Source: Elusimicrobiota bacterium
Lineage (GTDB): Bacteria; Elusimicrobiota; Elusimicrobia; UBA1565; UBA9628
Direction of reading: 5' to 3'
DNA: 59,185 nucleotides
Assembly (NCBI GenBank): GCA_016194705.1
Contig: JACQAZ010000026.1
Location: 1-59,185, forward strand
The stretch's first letter is position 1. Each line of letters opens with the position of its first letter. Positions 35,450-44,857 of the stretch are shown here, one piece after another. Under the pieces are notes generated by a model. That model did not search any database, had not been told where the DNA came from, and saw only the letters and a list, made by a program, of their open reading frames with translations. A program made the translations under genes and the position numbers.

Positions 35450-36963
35450 CGAAAACAATTCCGCTCAAGGAACTCTTGGGCTGCGTCTCTCCGATCGCGC
35501 TCAGCGGCCCGACGCAAGCGCCCATCGGCGGGCTGACCCACGACTCACGACAGGTCCGACCTGGAGACCTCTTCTTCGCCCTGCCGGGCTCGAAAACCGA
35601 CGGCAACCGCCACGTGAAGAAAGCCTGCGAGCTCGGCGCAGTCGCCGTGGTCAGCGAGCTCAAGTGCCCGCCGGCCCCCGTGGCCTTCCCCGGGACCTGG
35701 ATCCAGGTCGCCAGTGCGTCCGCGGCGATGGGGCGGATCGCCGACCGCTGGTTCGGGCACCCCTCCGGCGCCATGACCGTGATCGGCGTGACGGGCACCA
35801 ACGGCAAGACGACGACGACCTATTTCTTAGAGGCGATCATCAAGGCGTGCGGCGGAAAGGCAGGCGTCGCGGGGACCATCGATTACCGCCTCGGCGACGA
35901 GGCCGTCACGAAAGCGCCCAACACCACTCCGATCTCGCTGGAGCTCCTGAGGCTTTTGGCGCGCTTCCGCGACGGCGGAGCGACGCACGCCGCGATGGAG
36001 GTCTCCTCCCACGCGCTCGCCCTGGGCCGCGTCGACGAGATCGACTTCGACGCCGCCGTCTTCACGAACCTGCGTCGCGACCACCTCGACTTCCACGGGA
36101 CCGTTGAGGAGTATTTCCAGGCCAAGGCCCGCCTCTTCGAGCTCCTCAACAAGGCGGCCAACACAAAGAAGAAGCGAGTCGCGGCGATCAACGCCGACGA
36201 CGAACGCTCCGGCGCGCTCAAGCGCAAGGCCGCGAGCGCCGAGGTCGTCCTGTACGGTTTCGGCGAAGGGGCGGCGCTGCGGGCCGCGCGCGTGGAGACG
36301 GGTCTCGAGGGCGCGCGCTTCGACCTGGTCTGGAGAGGCAGGACTCTTCCCGCCGAGATTCGTCTCGTGGGCGCGCACAACATCTCCAACGCCCTGGCCG
36401 CCGCCGCCGCCGCGCTGGGCCTGGGTCTGCCCGCGGAGAAGACTCTCGCGGGCCTCAAGGCGCTCTCATGCGTTCCCGGGCGCCTCGAGCCGGTCGAGGC
36501 GGGCCAAGAGTTCAAGGTCTTCGTCGACTACGCCCACACCGACAGCGCCCTGGAGACGGTCCTCGAATACCTGGAGCACCTGCCCCACCGCCGCCTGATC
36601 ACGGTCATCGGCTGCGGCGGAGAGCGCGACCGCACCAAGCGGGGGCCGATGGGCGCGGCCGCCTGCCGGCACAGCGCATTGGCCGTCATCACCAGCGACA
36701 ACCCTCGCGGCGAGGACCCCCTGGCGATCATCAAGGACATCGAGGACGGGCTCAAGACAGGGGGATTCAAAAATTATAAAATCGAGCCCGATCGCTCCGC
36801 CGCCATCGGCTTGGCGGTCGATGCCGCCGGGGCGGGAGACATCGTCCTGATCGCCGGTAAGGGCCATGAGGATTATCAGATACTAAAAGAAAGGACCATC
36901 CCGTTCGACGATCGAGAGGTCGCCCGGGCGCAAATCCAACGCAGGCTCTCTAAGACCCGATGA
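35446..36963 (+). CDS. murE: MurE UDP-MurNAc-tripeptide synthetase, probably DAP-adding
   Basis: This 505-residue Mur ligase shows an N-terminal UDP-binding region (GLTHDSRQVRPGDLFFAL), the ATP loop VTGTNGKTTTTYF, NTTP, TNLRRDHLDFHGTVEEYFQAKARLF with the carbamylated Lys, and the C-terminal ITSDNPRGEDP. The DNPR motif is typical of enzymes that add meso-diaminopimelate, rather than the Lys-adding type. It extends the peptidoglycan stem peptide in the cytoplasm. The start is TTG 35446, overlapping the ftsI stop; the stop overlaps murF. Confidence 0.96.
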   Translation: MTKTIPLKELLGCVSPIALSGPTQAPIGGLTHDSRQVRPGDLFFALPGSKTDGNRHVKKACELGAVAVVSELKCPPAPVAFPGTWIQVASASAAMGRIADRWFGHPSGAMTVIGVTGTNGKTTTTYFLEAIIKACGGKAGVAGTIDYRLGDEAVTKAPNTTPISLELLRLLARFRDGGATHAAMEVSSHALALGRVDEIDFDAAVFTNLRRDHLDFHGTVEEYFQAKARLFELLNKAANTKKKRVAAINADDERSGALKRKAASAEVVLYGFGEGAALRAARVETGLEGARFDLVWRGRTLPAEIRLVGAHNISNALAAAAAALGLGLPAEKTLAGLKALSCVPGRLEPVEAGQEFKVFVDYAHTDSALETVLEYLEHLPHRRLITVIGCGGERDRTKRGPMGAAACRHSALAVITSDNPRGEDPLAIIKDIEDGLKTGGFKNYKIEPDRSAAIGLAVDAAGAGDIVLIAGKGHEDYQILKERTIPFDDREVARAQIQRRLSKTR

Positions 36964-38327
36964 AACTCGGCACGACATGGGGAATACTGGCGCGCGCCGC
37001 GGGAGGACGCTTGGTCCTCGGCTCGCCCGAGGACCGCGTCGAATCCATCTCCACCGATACGCGCCTGCTTGCTCCCGAGCAGGCCTTCTGGGTGCTCAGG
37101 GGACCGCGCTACGACGCGCACAACCTCCTCGACGAGGCGCTGGCGCAGAGGGCTTCGGGCTGGGTCATCGAGCAGGGCAGGCCGTACCCCAAGGCCGCCA
37201 AGCCCCGGCACCTCGTCGAGGTGACCGATACCCTCAAGGCCTTGCAGGCCTTCGCCGCGCACCATCGCGCCCGCTTCGAGATTCCCGTCGTCGGCATCAC
37301 CGGTTCCAACGGCAAGACGACCACCAAGGAGATGCTCAAGGGGATCTGTTCGGGGCTCGGACCCACCTGCGCCTCACCGGGCAATTGGAACAACCAGGTC
37401 GGCGTGCCGCTCTCGGTCCTCGAGCTTGCCGGGGAGCACCGCTACGCGATCTTCGAGCTCGCCGACTCGCACCCCGGCGACATCGCCGAGGTCGCGCGCG
37501 TGGCTCAGCCTACGATCGCCGTGCTGACCAACCTCGGCCGCGACCATCTCGAGTTCTACGGTTCGATGGAGGCCAATTTCAAGACCAAATCCGAGCTCGT
37601 CGAGGCCCTGCCGCCCGAGGGCAAGGCCGTCATCAACATCGACGACGAATGGTTGGGCGCCCTCGAGTCCAGGCTCGGCGAGCGCGCGGTCACCTTCGGC
37701 ATGAGCCCGCGGGCCCGGGTGAGCTTCGCCGAGAAGGGCGAGCTTATCGTCGACCGCCACAAGATCAAGCTGACCCTGCGCTCGCTGGGGCGGATCTCGC
37801 GCTACAACGCGGCCGCGGCCGCCGCCGCGGCCCTGGCGCTGGGCATCGGCGCCGAGAAAATCCGCGAAGGCTTGGAGTCGTATCGTCCCTCCAACATGCG
37901 CCTCCAAGTCATGTCCCATCCCTCGGGGGCCCTGCTCGTCATGGACGCCTACAACGCCAACCCCGACTCCATGCGCGCGGCGATCGAAGGGTTCATCGAC
38001 GAGTTCCCCGTCGAGGAGAAGGTCCTCGTGCTGGGCGACATGAAGGAGCTCGGCGCCGACTCCCGCAAGTTCCATGAGGAGCTCGCGGCCTGGCTCGCCG
38101 GCCTGCCCCTGCGCTCGCTCTATCTCGCCGGACCCGAGATGGAGGCCGCAGGGGAAGTCCTGAGGGAGGCCAAGCCCAAATTCCGCTTCCTCCACGCCGA
38201 CTCCATCGAGGGCCTGTTTGATTCCGTGCGCGCGGAACTCGCGCCCGCCCGCGCGGTCTTCTTGAAGGCTTCCCGCGCGATGCGCTTCGAGGCCGTCCTG
38301 GAAAACCTTTCATGCTCTACTATCTGA
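36960..38327 (+). CDS. murF: MurF UDP-MurNAc-pentapeptide synthetase
   Basis: This 455-residue Mur ligase adds D-Ala-D-Ala to the tripeptide precursor. It shows SISTDTRLLAPEQAFWVL near the N-terminus, the ATP loop GITGSNGKTTTKEML, NWNNQVGVPLSVLEL, TNLGRDHLEFYGSMEANFKTKSEL and MDAYNANPDSMRAAI, all typical of MurF. It starts with an ATGA overlap with murE and ends 16 nt inside mraY. No ddl gene for making D-Ala-D-Ala is present nearby. Confidence 0.96.
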   Translation: MKLGTTWGILARAAGGRLVLGSPEDRVESISTDTRLLAPEQAFWVLRGPRYDAHNLLDEALAQRASGWVIEQGRPYPKAAKPRHLVEVTDTLKALQAFAAHHRARFEIPVVGITGSNGKTTTKEMLKGICSGLGPTCASPGNWNNQVGVPLSVLELAGEHRYAIFELADSHPGDIAEVARVAQPTIAVLTNLGRDHLEFYGSMEANFKTKSELVEALPPEGKAVINIDDEWLGALESRLGERAVTFGMSPRARVSFAEKGELIVDRHKIKLTLRSLGRISRYNAAAAAAAALALGIGAEKIREGLESYRPSNMRLQVMSHPSGALLVMDAYNANPDSMRAAIEGFIDEFPVEEKVLVLGDMKELGADSRKFHEELAAWLAGLPLRSLYLAGPEMEAAGEVLREAKPKFRFLHADSIEGLFDSVRAELAPARAVFLKASRAMRFEAVLENLSCSTI

Positions 38328-39397
38328 CTCTGTTCCGCGACAGGTTCCGCCCCCTGAACCTGTTCCAATACATCACCTTCCGCGCCGGGGGGGCGGCCCT
38401 GACCGCGCTGGTCCTCTCGCTGCTCCTGGGTCCCGCGATCATCGAGGGACTCAAGCGCCGCAAGGTCGGCCAGATTCAGCGCACCGACGGCCCGGCCACC
38501 CACCTCGCAAAGCAGGGCACGCCCACGATGGGCGGCTCTTTGATCTTTCTGAGCCTCGTGCTCAGCACCCTGCTCTGGATGCGCCCCGACGACCGGTTTA
38601 CATGGCTGCTGCTGGCGGTCGTCGTCGTCCTGGCCTGCGCCGGGGCCTGGGACGACTGGCTCAAGCTCTCCCAGAAGAGTTCGGCCGGGTTCTCCTCTCG
38701 CGGCAAGCTCATCGTCCAGGCCGCCGTCGGCTTGGCCGTCGCGCTCTACCTCGCGGTGCATCCGCCCAACGGGGCCTGGGCCACCTCGCTGAACATCCCC
38801 TACGGCAAGGACCGCTTCATCGACGTCGGCGCGCTGTACTACGTGCTCGCCGCGGTCATGATCGTCGGCTGCTCCAACGCCGTCAACCTCACCGACGGCA
38901 TGGACGGGCTTGCCGCCGGCTCGATCATCTTTTGCGCGATCACCTACGGCGTCTTCGCCTACATGGCCGGCAACGCCAAGTTCGCCGCCTACCTGCGCAT
39001 CATCCATGTCGAGGGGGCCGGCGAGATCGCGGTCTTCCTGGCGGGCCTCGTCGGCAGCTGCCTGGGTTTTCTGTGGTTCAACGCCTATCCCGCCGAGATG
39101 TTCATGGGCGACACCGGCTCGCTGTTCCTCGGCGGCGCGATCGCGGCGGTAGCACTCTGCGTCAAACAGGAGCTGATCCTGCCCATCGTCGGCGGGGTCT
39201 TCGTCGCGGAGACGGTCTCGGTCATCCTCCAGATGGGCTCCTTCAAGCTGCGCAAGGGAAAGCGCATCTTCAAGATGGCGCCCCTGCACCACCATTTCGA
39301 GCTGGGAGGAATCGCCGAGCCCAAGGTCACGGTCCGCTTCTGGATCGCCGGGATCGTGCTGATGCTCTCGGCCCTGGCTTCCCTGAAGATCAGATGA
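38312..39397 (+). CDS. mraY: MraY phospho-MurNAc-pentapeptide translocase
   Basis: MraY makes lipid I on the inner membrane from UDP-MurNAc-pentapeptide and undecaprenyl phosphate. The 361-residue protein has about ten membrane helices. It carries GTPTMGGSLI, WDDWLKL, NAVNLTDGMDGLAAGS, FMGDTGSLFLGG and MAPLHHHFELGG, the metal and nucleotide-binding signatures. It overlaps murF by 16 nt and its stop overlaps the murD ATG. Confidence 0.97.
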   Translation: MLYYLTLFRDRFRPLNLFQYITFRAGGAALTALVLSLLLGPAIIEGLKRRKVGQIQRTDGPATHLAKQGTPTMGGSLIFLSLVLSTLLWMRPDDRFTWLLLAVVVVLACAGAWDDWLKLSQKSSAGFSSRGKLIVQAAVGLAVALYLAVHPPNGAWATSLNIPYGKDRFIDVGALYYVLAAVMIVGCSNAVNLTDGMDGLAAGSIIFCAITYGVFAYMAGNAKFAAYLRIIHVEGAGEIAVFLAGLVGSCLGFLWFNAYPAEMFMGDTGSLFLGGAIAAVALCVKQELILPIVGGVFVAETVSVILQMGSFKLRKGKRIFKMAPLHHHFELGGIAEPKVTVRFWIAGIVLMLSALASLKIR

Positions 39398-40770
39398 GAT
39401 TCGAGCCCAAGGCGTTCAAGAAGAAGAAGGCCTGCGTGATCGGCCTGGGCAAGTCCGGCCAGGCCGCCGCCAAGCTGCTCGCCAAGAAAGGCTTCAAAGT
39501 CTTCGGTTCCGACTCTCGGCCCTCCAAGGAGCTCAAGAAGACCCTCGGCCGCCTACCGGCCTCCGTGACTTGGGAAGGAGGGGGGCACAGCGACCGCGTC
39601 CTCAAATGCGCCTTCGCGGTCAAGAGCCCGGGGCTGCCTCCCCATCTGCCGGTCTTCTCCAAGCTCAAGGCGGCCGGCCTCCCCGTCTTCAGCGAGCTCG
39701 AGGTGGCTTTGGCCTTCTCCAAGTGCCGCGAGATCGTCTCGATCACGGGCACCAACGGCAAAACGACGACGACCGTTCTGGCCGCGGAGATCTTCAGGAA
39801 GGCGCGGCGCCGCACCTTCGCCTGCGGCAACATCGGCGTGCCGATCTCGGAGCTGGCCCCGAAGGCCGGGGCGCGCGACCTCATCGTCATGGAGGCGTCG
39901 AGCTACCAGCTCGAGGACAGCCGCCATTTCCATCCGCAGGCCGCCGCCGTGCTGAACATCACGGCCGACCACATAGACCACCACGGCTCGATGGCGCGCT
40001 ACATAGAAGCCAAGGCCAAGATCTTCCGCGAGCAGACGCCGTCGGATTCCTGCGTCTTCAACGCAAATGATGCGATCGTCATGAAGCTCTCGCGCCGCTG
40101 CGCGGCCAAGCGCCTCTACTTCGGGATGAGGGGGCACGGCCCCGTCAACGCCTGGTCCGACAAGGGACGCCTTTTCTTCAAGCTCCCCGGCGCCAAGAAG
40201 GAGCTGGCACTCGTCCCTCCGGCCCTTCCGGGGCGGCACAATCTCGAGAACGCGATGGCCGCCGCCTTGCTCGCGCTCAGCCGCGGCGTCAAACCGGCCG
40301 CAGTCCAAGCGGCCTTCAAGGCCTTCAAGGGCGTCGAGCATCGCATAGAGGAGGCCGGCGTCCATCGGGGCCTGCGCTGCGTCAACGATTCGAAGGCCAC
40401 CAACGTCGATTCGACGATGGTCGCGTTGAGGTCGTTTGCCGATGACTCCAACGGCGCCGCGCCGCGGCTCCTGCTCGTGCTGGGGGGACTCCACAAAGGC
40501 CTGCCCTACACGCCGCTCAAGCCCTTGATCGAGAAGACCGTCAAGGGCATACTGACGATCGGCTCGGCCGCGCGCAAGGTCGAGGAGGACTTGAGCGGCG
40601 TCGTGCCGATCTTCCCCTGCGGCGACCTTCAGACCGCCGTCGACACGGCCTTCAAGATCGGCTCCAAGGGCGACGTCCTGCTCCTGTCCCCGGCCTGCGC
40701 CTCGTTCGACCAGTTCAAGGATTACGAGGACCGCGGCCGCCAATTCAAGGACCTGGTGGGGCGCCAATGA
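39394..40770 (+). CDS. murD: MurD UDP-MurNAc-L-Ala:D-Glu ligase
   Basis: This 458-residue Mur ligase adds D-glutamate. The N-terminal Rossmann-like domain starts KKKKACVIGLGKSGQAAAKLL. The ATP loop is VSITGTNGKTTTTVLA, followed by EASSYQLEDSRHFHP and NITADHIDHHGSMARYIEAK. The C-terminal part includes GVEHRIEEAGVHRGLRCVNDSKATN. All are family typical. ATG 39394 is set by the ATGA overlap with mraY and by the conserved start; the longer reading frame upstream lies within mraY. The stop overlaps ftsW. Confidence 0.96.
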   Translation: MRFEPKAFKKKKACVIGLGKSGQAAAKLLAKKGFKVFGSDSRPSKELKKTLGRLPASVTWEGGGHSDRVLKCAFAVKSPGLPPHLPVFSKLKAAGLPVFSELEVALAFSKCREIVSITGTNGKTTTTVLAAEIFRKARRRTFACGNIGVPISELAPKAGARDLIVMEASSYQLEDSRHFHPQAAAVLNITADHIDHHGSMARYIEAKAKIFREQTPSDSCVFNANDAIVMKLSRRCAAKRLYFGMRGHGPVNAWSDKGRLFFKLPGAKKELALVPPALPGRHNLENAMAAALLALSRGVKPAAVQAAFKAFKGVEHRIEEAGVHRGLRCVNDSKATNVDSTMVALRSFADDSNGAAPRLLLVLGGLHKGLPYTPLKPLIEKTVKGILTIGSAARKVEEDLSGVVPIFPCGDLQTAVDTAFKIGSKGDVLLLSPACASFDQFKDYEDRGRQFKDLVGRQ

Positions 40771-41879
40771 ACCCAAGACGCAAGAACCAGCTGGACTTCA
40801 CCTTGCTCGCGACGACGCTGGGGCTTGTCTGCGCGGGGCTGGTCATGATCTATTCGGCCAGCGCGATCTGGGCCGAGCAGAACCTCGGCCAGTCGCTGTA
40901 CTTTTTCAAGCGCCAGCTCGTCTGGGCGGCGCTGGGCCTGGCCGCGATGTCGTCGGTCAGCCGCTTCGACTACAACCGCTACCGGGAGTTCGTCGCGCCC
41001 GTCTTCTTCCTGACCGTGCTCGGCCTCATCGGGGCCTTGACGAGCCTCCCGATCGCCGGGGTCCACCGCTGGATCCGCGTAGGTCCCATCGGCCTTCAGC
41101 CCGCGGAGTTCGCGAAGCTGACTTCGGTCTTGTTCCTGGCCTATTACCTAGACCGAAAGCGCAGCAAGACAAGCTCGCCGGTGTGGGGGCTGCTGGCGCC
41201 GACCGCGGTCGTCTTCGTGCTGCTGCTGCTCATCGGCAAGGAGCCCGACCTCGGAACCCCGGCGCTGATGCTGACGGTCGCCATGCTCCTGATCTTCGTA
41301 GGCGGCGGGCAGCTCAAGCACTTGGGCGCGGCCGCCCTGTCCTTCCTGCCTCTGCTGGCCTACGAGCTCATCAAGTACCCCTACCGCCGCGCCCGGCTCA
41401 TGAATTTCCTGGCCCCCTTCGACGATCCGCGCGGCACAGGCTACCAGCTGGCGCAGGCGATCCTCGCCGTGGGTTCGGGCGGCTGGCTCGGCAAAGGCTT
41501 CGGCGCCTCTAAGCTCAAGCTGATGTATCTGCCCACGCCCCACACGGACTTCATCTTCCCGGTAGTCTGCGAGGAGCTCGGCCTCGTGGGCGCGCTGGCC
41601 TTGCTGGCCCTGTTCACGGTCATCCTGGTCCGCGGCGTGCGCATCGCGCGCCAAGCCCCCAACCTCTTCGGAACCTTGCTCGCCTCTGGCATCACCTTCA
41701 CGATCTGCCTGCAGGCCTTCTTCAACATGGGCATGTCGATCGGCCTCCTGCCCACCAAGGGCATCCCCCTGCCCTTCATCTCCTTCGGAGGCTCCTCGCT
41801 GCTGGCCACCCTCATCGGCGTCGGCGTCCTGCTCAACATCTCGCGGCAGTCCACCTCTGCGCTGATGGCCCAACCGTAG
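40767..41879 (+). CDS. ftsW: FtsW SEDS-family peptidoglycan glycosyltransferase
   Basis: This 370-residue SEDS protein has about ten membrane helices. Motifs are MIYSASAIWAEQ, HRWIRVGPIGLQPAEFAKL, GKEPDLGTPALM, GTGYQLAQAILAVGSGG, PTPHTDFIFPVVCEELG and LPFISFGGSSLLAT. It polymerises septal glycan with FtsI. RodA is similar, but the position between murD and murG supports FtsW. It starts by ATGA overlap with murD, and the stop TAG shares a base with the murG GTG. Confidence 0.95.
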   Translation: MNPRRKNQLDFTLLATTLGLVCAGLVMIYSASAIWAEQNLGQSLYFFKRQLVWAALGLAAMSSVSRFDYNRYREFVAPVFFLTVLGLIGALTSLPIAGVHRWIRVGPIGLQPAEFAKLTSVLFLAYYLDRKRSKTSSPVWGLLAPTAVVFVLLLLIGKEPDLGTPALMLTVAMLLIFVGGGQLKHLGAAALSFLPLLAYELIKYPYRRARLMNFLAPFDDPRGTGYQLAQAILAVGSGGWLGKGFGASKLKLMYLPTPHTDFIFPVVCEELGLVGALALLALFTVILVRGVRIARQAPNLFGTLLASGITFTICLQAFFNMGMSIGLLPTKGIPLPFISFGGSSLLATLIGVGVLLNISRQSTSALMAQP

Positions 41880-42994
41880 TGGCCAGGCGCGTCGTCATCG
41901 CCGCGGGCGGGACCGGAGGGCATCTCTATCCCGGCCTGGTCCTGGCCAAAACGCTGCGCGAACGCGGCTGGGAGCCGCTCATGCTCGTGCGTGGCGGCGA
42001 CTCCGGCCTGCCCGCGCTCGAGCGCGAAGGCCTGCCGGCCGTCGAGATCGAGCTGGAGGGCCTGCCGCGCGCCTTGAGCCCTCGGATTATCCCGTTCGCC
42101 TGGAAGCTCTGGCGCAGCCTTTGGCTGACGCGGCGCATCGTGCGGGATTTCCATCCCGACGCCGTGGTCGGGATGGGCGGCTATTTGACCTTCCCCGTCA
42201 TCCTGGCCGCCGCGCTTCGCGGCGTGCCGCGGGTGGTCCACGACTCCAACGCCGTCCTGGGGCTGGCCAACTCGCTGGCCGTCCGGCTCGGAGCCCGGCT
42301 CTACTGGGGGATGCCTCCGGCCTCCGGCTCGGGACGGGTGACCGGGACTCCCATACGGCCCGCGCTGTGGAGGATCATGCCCAGGGACCAGGCGCGCGGG
42401 CTCCTCGGACTCGACCCTCTCCGAACGACCGTGCTGGTCTTCGGCGGCTCGCAAGGGGCGCGCGGCATCAACCGCGCGCTTCCGCCGGCGCTGGCGACGG
42501 CGGCCAACGCCGCTCCGGACAAACTTCAAGTCCTGCACCTCAGCGGGCCCAAGGAGGAGGAAGCGGTTCGCAAGGCTTACGAGGGGGCTCCGCTGACCGC
42601 CAAGGTCTTGCCCTTCCTCGAGGCGATGGACGCGGCCTACGCCGCCGCCGATCTCGTCGTCTCCCGGTCGGGAGCGAGCACCTTGGCGGAACTCGCCGCC
42701 CAGCGCAAGCCCGCCGTACTGGTGCCGTTTCCGTACGCCGCGGCCGGCCATCAGGAAGCCAACGCGCGGGTCCTCGAGCGCGCCGGCGCGGCGTTGGTGC
42801 TGCTCGAGGAGTCCCTGCCGGCCTATCTCGCGTCGCTGCTTGCGGATTTGCTATTGTCACCGAGGGGGGCCGACGACCTCAAGGCCATGTCCGAGGCCTA
42901 CTCGAAGCTGGCCCTGCCCCCGCCCGAACGAGCCGCTCAAGCGCTCGCCGACGCGATCGAGAATGAAGCCACGCATACTGGTGTGCAACGATGA
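41879..42994 (+). CDS. murG: MurG UDP-GlcNAc:lipid I transferase
   Basis: This 371-residue GT-B enzyme converts lipid I to lipid II at the inner membrane. Motifs are VIAAGGTGGHLYPGLVLA at the N-terminus, DAVVGMGGYLTFPVILAA, VFGGSQGARGINRALP and the acceptor/donor site SRSGASTLAELAA with PFPYAAAGHQEANARVL. The start is GTG 41879. It overlaps surE by 32 nt. The usual next gene murC is absent, which ends the canonical part of the cluster here. Confidence 0.96.
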   Translation: MARRVVIAAGGTGGHLYPGLVLAKTLRERGWEPLMLVRGGDSGLPALEREGLPAVEIELEGLPRALSPRIIPFAWKLWRSLWLTRRIVRDFHPDAVVGMGGYLTFPVILAAALRGVPRVVHDSNAVLGLANSLAVRLGARLYWGMPPASGSGRVTGTPIRPALWRIMPRDQARGLLGLDPLRTTVLVFGGSQGARGINRALPPALATAANAAPDKLQVLHLSGPKEEEAVRKAYEGAPLTAKVLPFLEAMDAAYAAADLVVSRSGASTLAELAAQRKPAVLVPFPYAAAGHQEANARVLERAGAALVLLEESLPAYLASLLADLLLSPRGADDLKAMSEAYSKLALPPPERAAQALADAIENEATHTGVQR

Positions 42995-43697
42995 CGGCAT
43001 CCACGGACCCGGTCTGGCCCCGCTGGCGTCCGCCATGCGGCGTCTCGGTCGGGTCACCGTCGTCGTCCCCGACCAGGAGCGCTCCGCCGATTCCCACTCG
43101 CTGACGCTGCACAAGCCGATCCGCCTGCGCCGCGTCAAGCCCGATTTCTACACTCTTAACGGTAGTCCGGCCGACTGCGCGCGGCTGGGCATCTTGGAGA
43201 TCCTCAAAGAAAGAGTCGACCTCGTCGTCTCGGGCATCAACCGCGGCTACAACCTCGGCGAGGACGTCGTCTACTCCGGCACCGTCGCCGCCGCCCGCGA
43301 AGCCGTGCTCATCGACATCCCCGCGGTGGCCTTCTCACAGGACCCGGAGTCCAAGGCCTACGCGGCAAGCTCCTCGTGGGCGCTCAAGATCGCCCGGCAG
43401 GTGCTCAGCAACGGACTCCCGGCGGGAGTCCTTTTGAACGTCAACTTCCCGAGCGGCGCGGTCAAGAAGCCGCTCGTCGTGCGGTTGGGCCAGCGCATCT
43501 ACAGCAAGGACGTGACCAAGCGCTCGGACCCGAGGGGGGGGCATTACTACTGGCTCGCCGGCACGAAGGTGACCAGCGTGCGCTCAAAGGGCACCGACGT
43601 GACGACCATCACCGACGGCCACGCCTCGGTGACGCCCCTGCACATCGACAGCACCGACTTCGCCATGCTCGACACCCTGCGCACATGGGAGTTCTAG
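42963..43697 (+). CDS. surE: SurE 5'/3'-nucleotidase
   Basis: This 244-residue protein has the SurE signature at its start, ILVCNDDGIHGPGLAPLA, with the metal-binding DD. Then come PDQERSADSHSLTL, LNGSPADCARLGI, LVVSGINRGYNLGEDVVYSGTVAAAREA and DGHASVTPLHID. SurE hydrolyses nucleoside monophosphates and is usually linked with pcm or rpoS-type genes. Here it lies inside the cell-wall operon, overlapping murG by 32 nt and the CapA-like gene by 13 nt. ATG 42963 is set by the conserved N-terminus. Confidence 0.96.
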   Translation: MKPRILVCNDDGIHGPGLAPLASAMRRLGRVTVVVPDQERSADSHSLTLHKPIRLRRVKPDFYTLNGSPADCARLGILEILKERVDLVVSGINRGYNLGEDVVYSGTVAAAREAVLIDIPAVAFSQDPESKAYAASSSWALKIARQVLSNGLPAGVLLNVNFPSGAVKKPLVVRLGQRIYSKDVTKRSDPRGGHYYWLAGTKVTSVRSKGTDVTTITDGHASVTPLHIDSTDFAMLDTLRTWEF

Positions 43698-44707
43698 CGT
43701 TCCTCGCCACTCTGGCGGTCGGAGCAGTCTGCGCCCAGGAGACTAGCTCATCGACCGTCCCCTCGCAGGTCGTTCTGTCCGCGGTGGGGGACATCCGCCT
43801 CGACGGGCCCGTAGGCCAGATCATCGCCCGCGACGGAATGAGAGCCCCGAGCGCCGCGATCAAGGACCTGCTCGCGGCCGACATCGTCTTCGGCAACCTC
43901 GAGACCAGCGTGACTGCACGCGGCACGAAGACCCCCAAGACCTGGAATTTCCGGACGCCCGCGAAGAACCTCAAGGCCGTCGAGGAGGCGGGCTTCACGC
44001 TTCTCAACATCGCCAACAACCACGTCTGGGACTACGGCGAGGTCGGGTTCCGCGACACCTTGGCGGCTCTGCGCAAGACCGACTTCCTTTATATAGGAGG
44101 CGGCAAGGATCTCGCCGAGGCGCAAAAGCTTCGAGTCATCGAGAAGGGGGGAATCCGCATCGGTTTCCTCGGATTCACGAGCACCTTTCCCAAGGAAGCC
44201 TGGGCGAAGAAGGGCAAGCCGGGCGTCAATTACAGCGACTTCGACAAGTTCCCGGCGGTCATCGCGGCGGCCAAGCGCGATTGCGACCTGCTGGTCGTCT
44301 CGTTCCATGGAGGGACCGAACTCGCCGAGGAGCCCAACGACATACAGAAGGACTTCGCGCATCTGGCCGTGACTTCCGGAGCCGATCTGGTGCTGGGCCA
44401 TCACCCGCACGTCCTGCAGGCCCTCGAGGTCTACAAGGACAAGCCGATCCTCTACAGCCTCGGCAATTTTCTTTTCGTTTCGCCCGCTCCCGAGACGCGC
44501 ACGACCGTCATCGCGAAGGTCAAGATCACCACCTCAGGCGTCTCCGGCATCGACTTCCTCCCCGTCGACACGAACTGGGGACGACCCGCGCCCGCGTCGC
44601 CCGAAGGAGCCAAGGCGGCGTTCGACGCCTTGAATCGCCTCAACTCGTTAACGCAGTATCCGGAACGGTTCAAGGTCTTGTCCTACAACGCGACTCAAAA
44701 CCAGTAG
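43685..44707 (+). CDS. secreted CapA-like metallophosphatase
   Basis: This 340-residue protein has a signal peptide (MGVLAFLATLAVGAVCA). A CapA/PgsA-type domain follows: VVLSAVGDIRLDGPVG, VFGNLETSVTARG, NIANNHVWDYGEVGFRDTL, VSFHGGTEL and LVLGHHPHVLQALEVY with YSLGNFLF. CapA proteins are metallophosphatase-fold proteins tied to poly-gamma-glutamate or capsule work, but many are generic. The frame is open upstream within surE; ATG 43685 is chosen for the signal peptide and the short overlap. It is the last gene of the operon. Confidence 0.85.
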   Translation: MGVLAFLATLAVGAVCAQETSSSTVPSQVVLSAVGDIRLDGPVGQIIARDGMRAPSAAIKDLLAADIVFGNLETSVTARGTKTPKTWNFRTPAKNLKAVEEAGFTLLNIANNHVWDYGEVGFRDTLAALRKTDFLYIGGGKDLAEAQKLRVIEKGGIRIGFLGFTSTFPKEAWAKKGKPGVNYSDFDKFPAVIAAAKRDCDLLVVSFHGGTELAEEPNDIQKDFAHLAVTSGADLVLGHHPHVLQALEVYKDKPILYSLGNFLFVSPAPETRTTVIAKVKITTSGVSGIDFLPVDTNWGRPAPASPEGAKAAFDALNRLNSLTQYPERFKVLSYNATQNQ

Positions 44708-44729
44708 GCCCCCGGATGCTTCAGTAATT

Positions 44730-44854
44730 GAACTGTCCCCGGGGACAGTTCGAATTTCGAAGGATCCGAGGTTCAATCCGTTTCATGACGGATACTCCAC
44801 CGTGGCGCCGACTCTTGCCGGCAAGAGTCTTAATGCCTGGCACCGCCGCAGGCA
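44730..44854. repeat. cluster of four palindromes/hairpins
   Basis: Four hairpins occur in 125 bases: a perfect 22-bp palindrome at 44730-44751 centred on CCCCGGGG; ATCCGT/ACGGAT at 44776-44793; a perfect 20-bp palindrome at 44810-44829 (GACTCTTGCC and its complement); and TGCCTG/CAGGCA at 44834-44854. Two copies of TTCGAA lie at 44749 and 44756. The style resembles REP/RAYT-type elements or a stacked terminator and operator region, but no long T run follows. Confidence 0.6.
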
Positions 44855-44857
44855 GCC

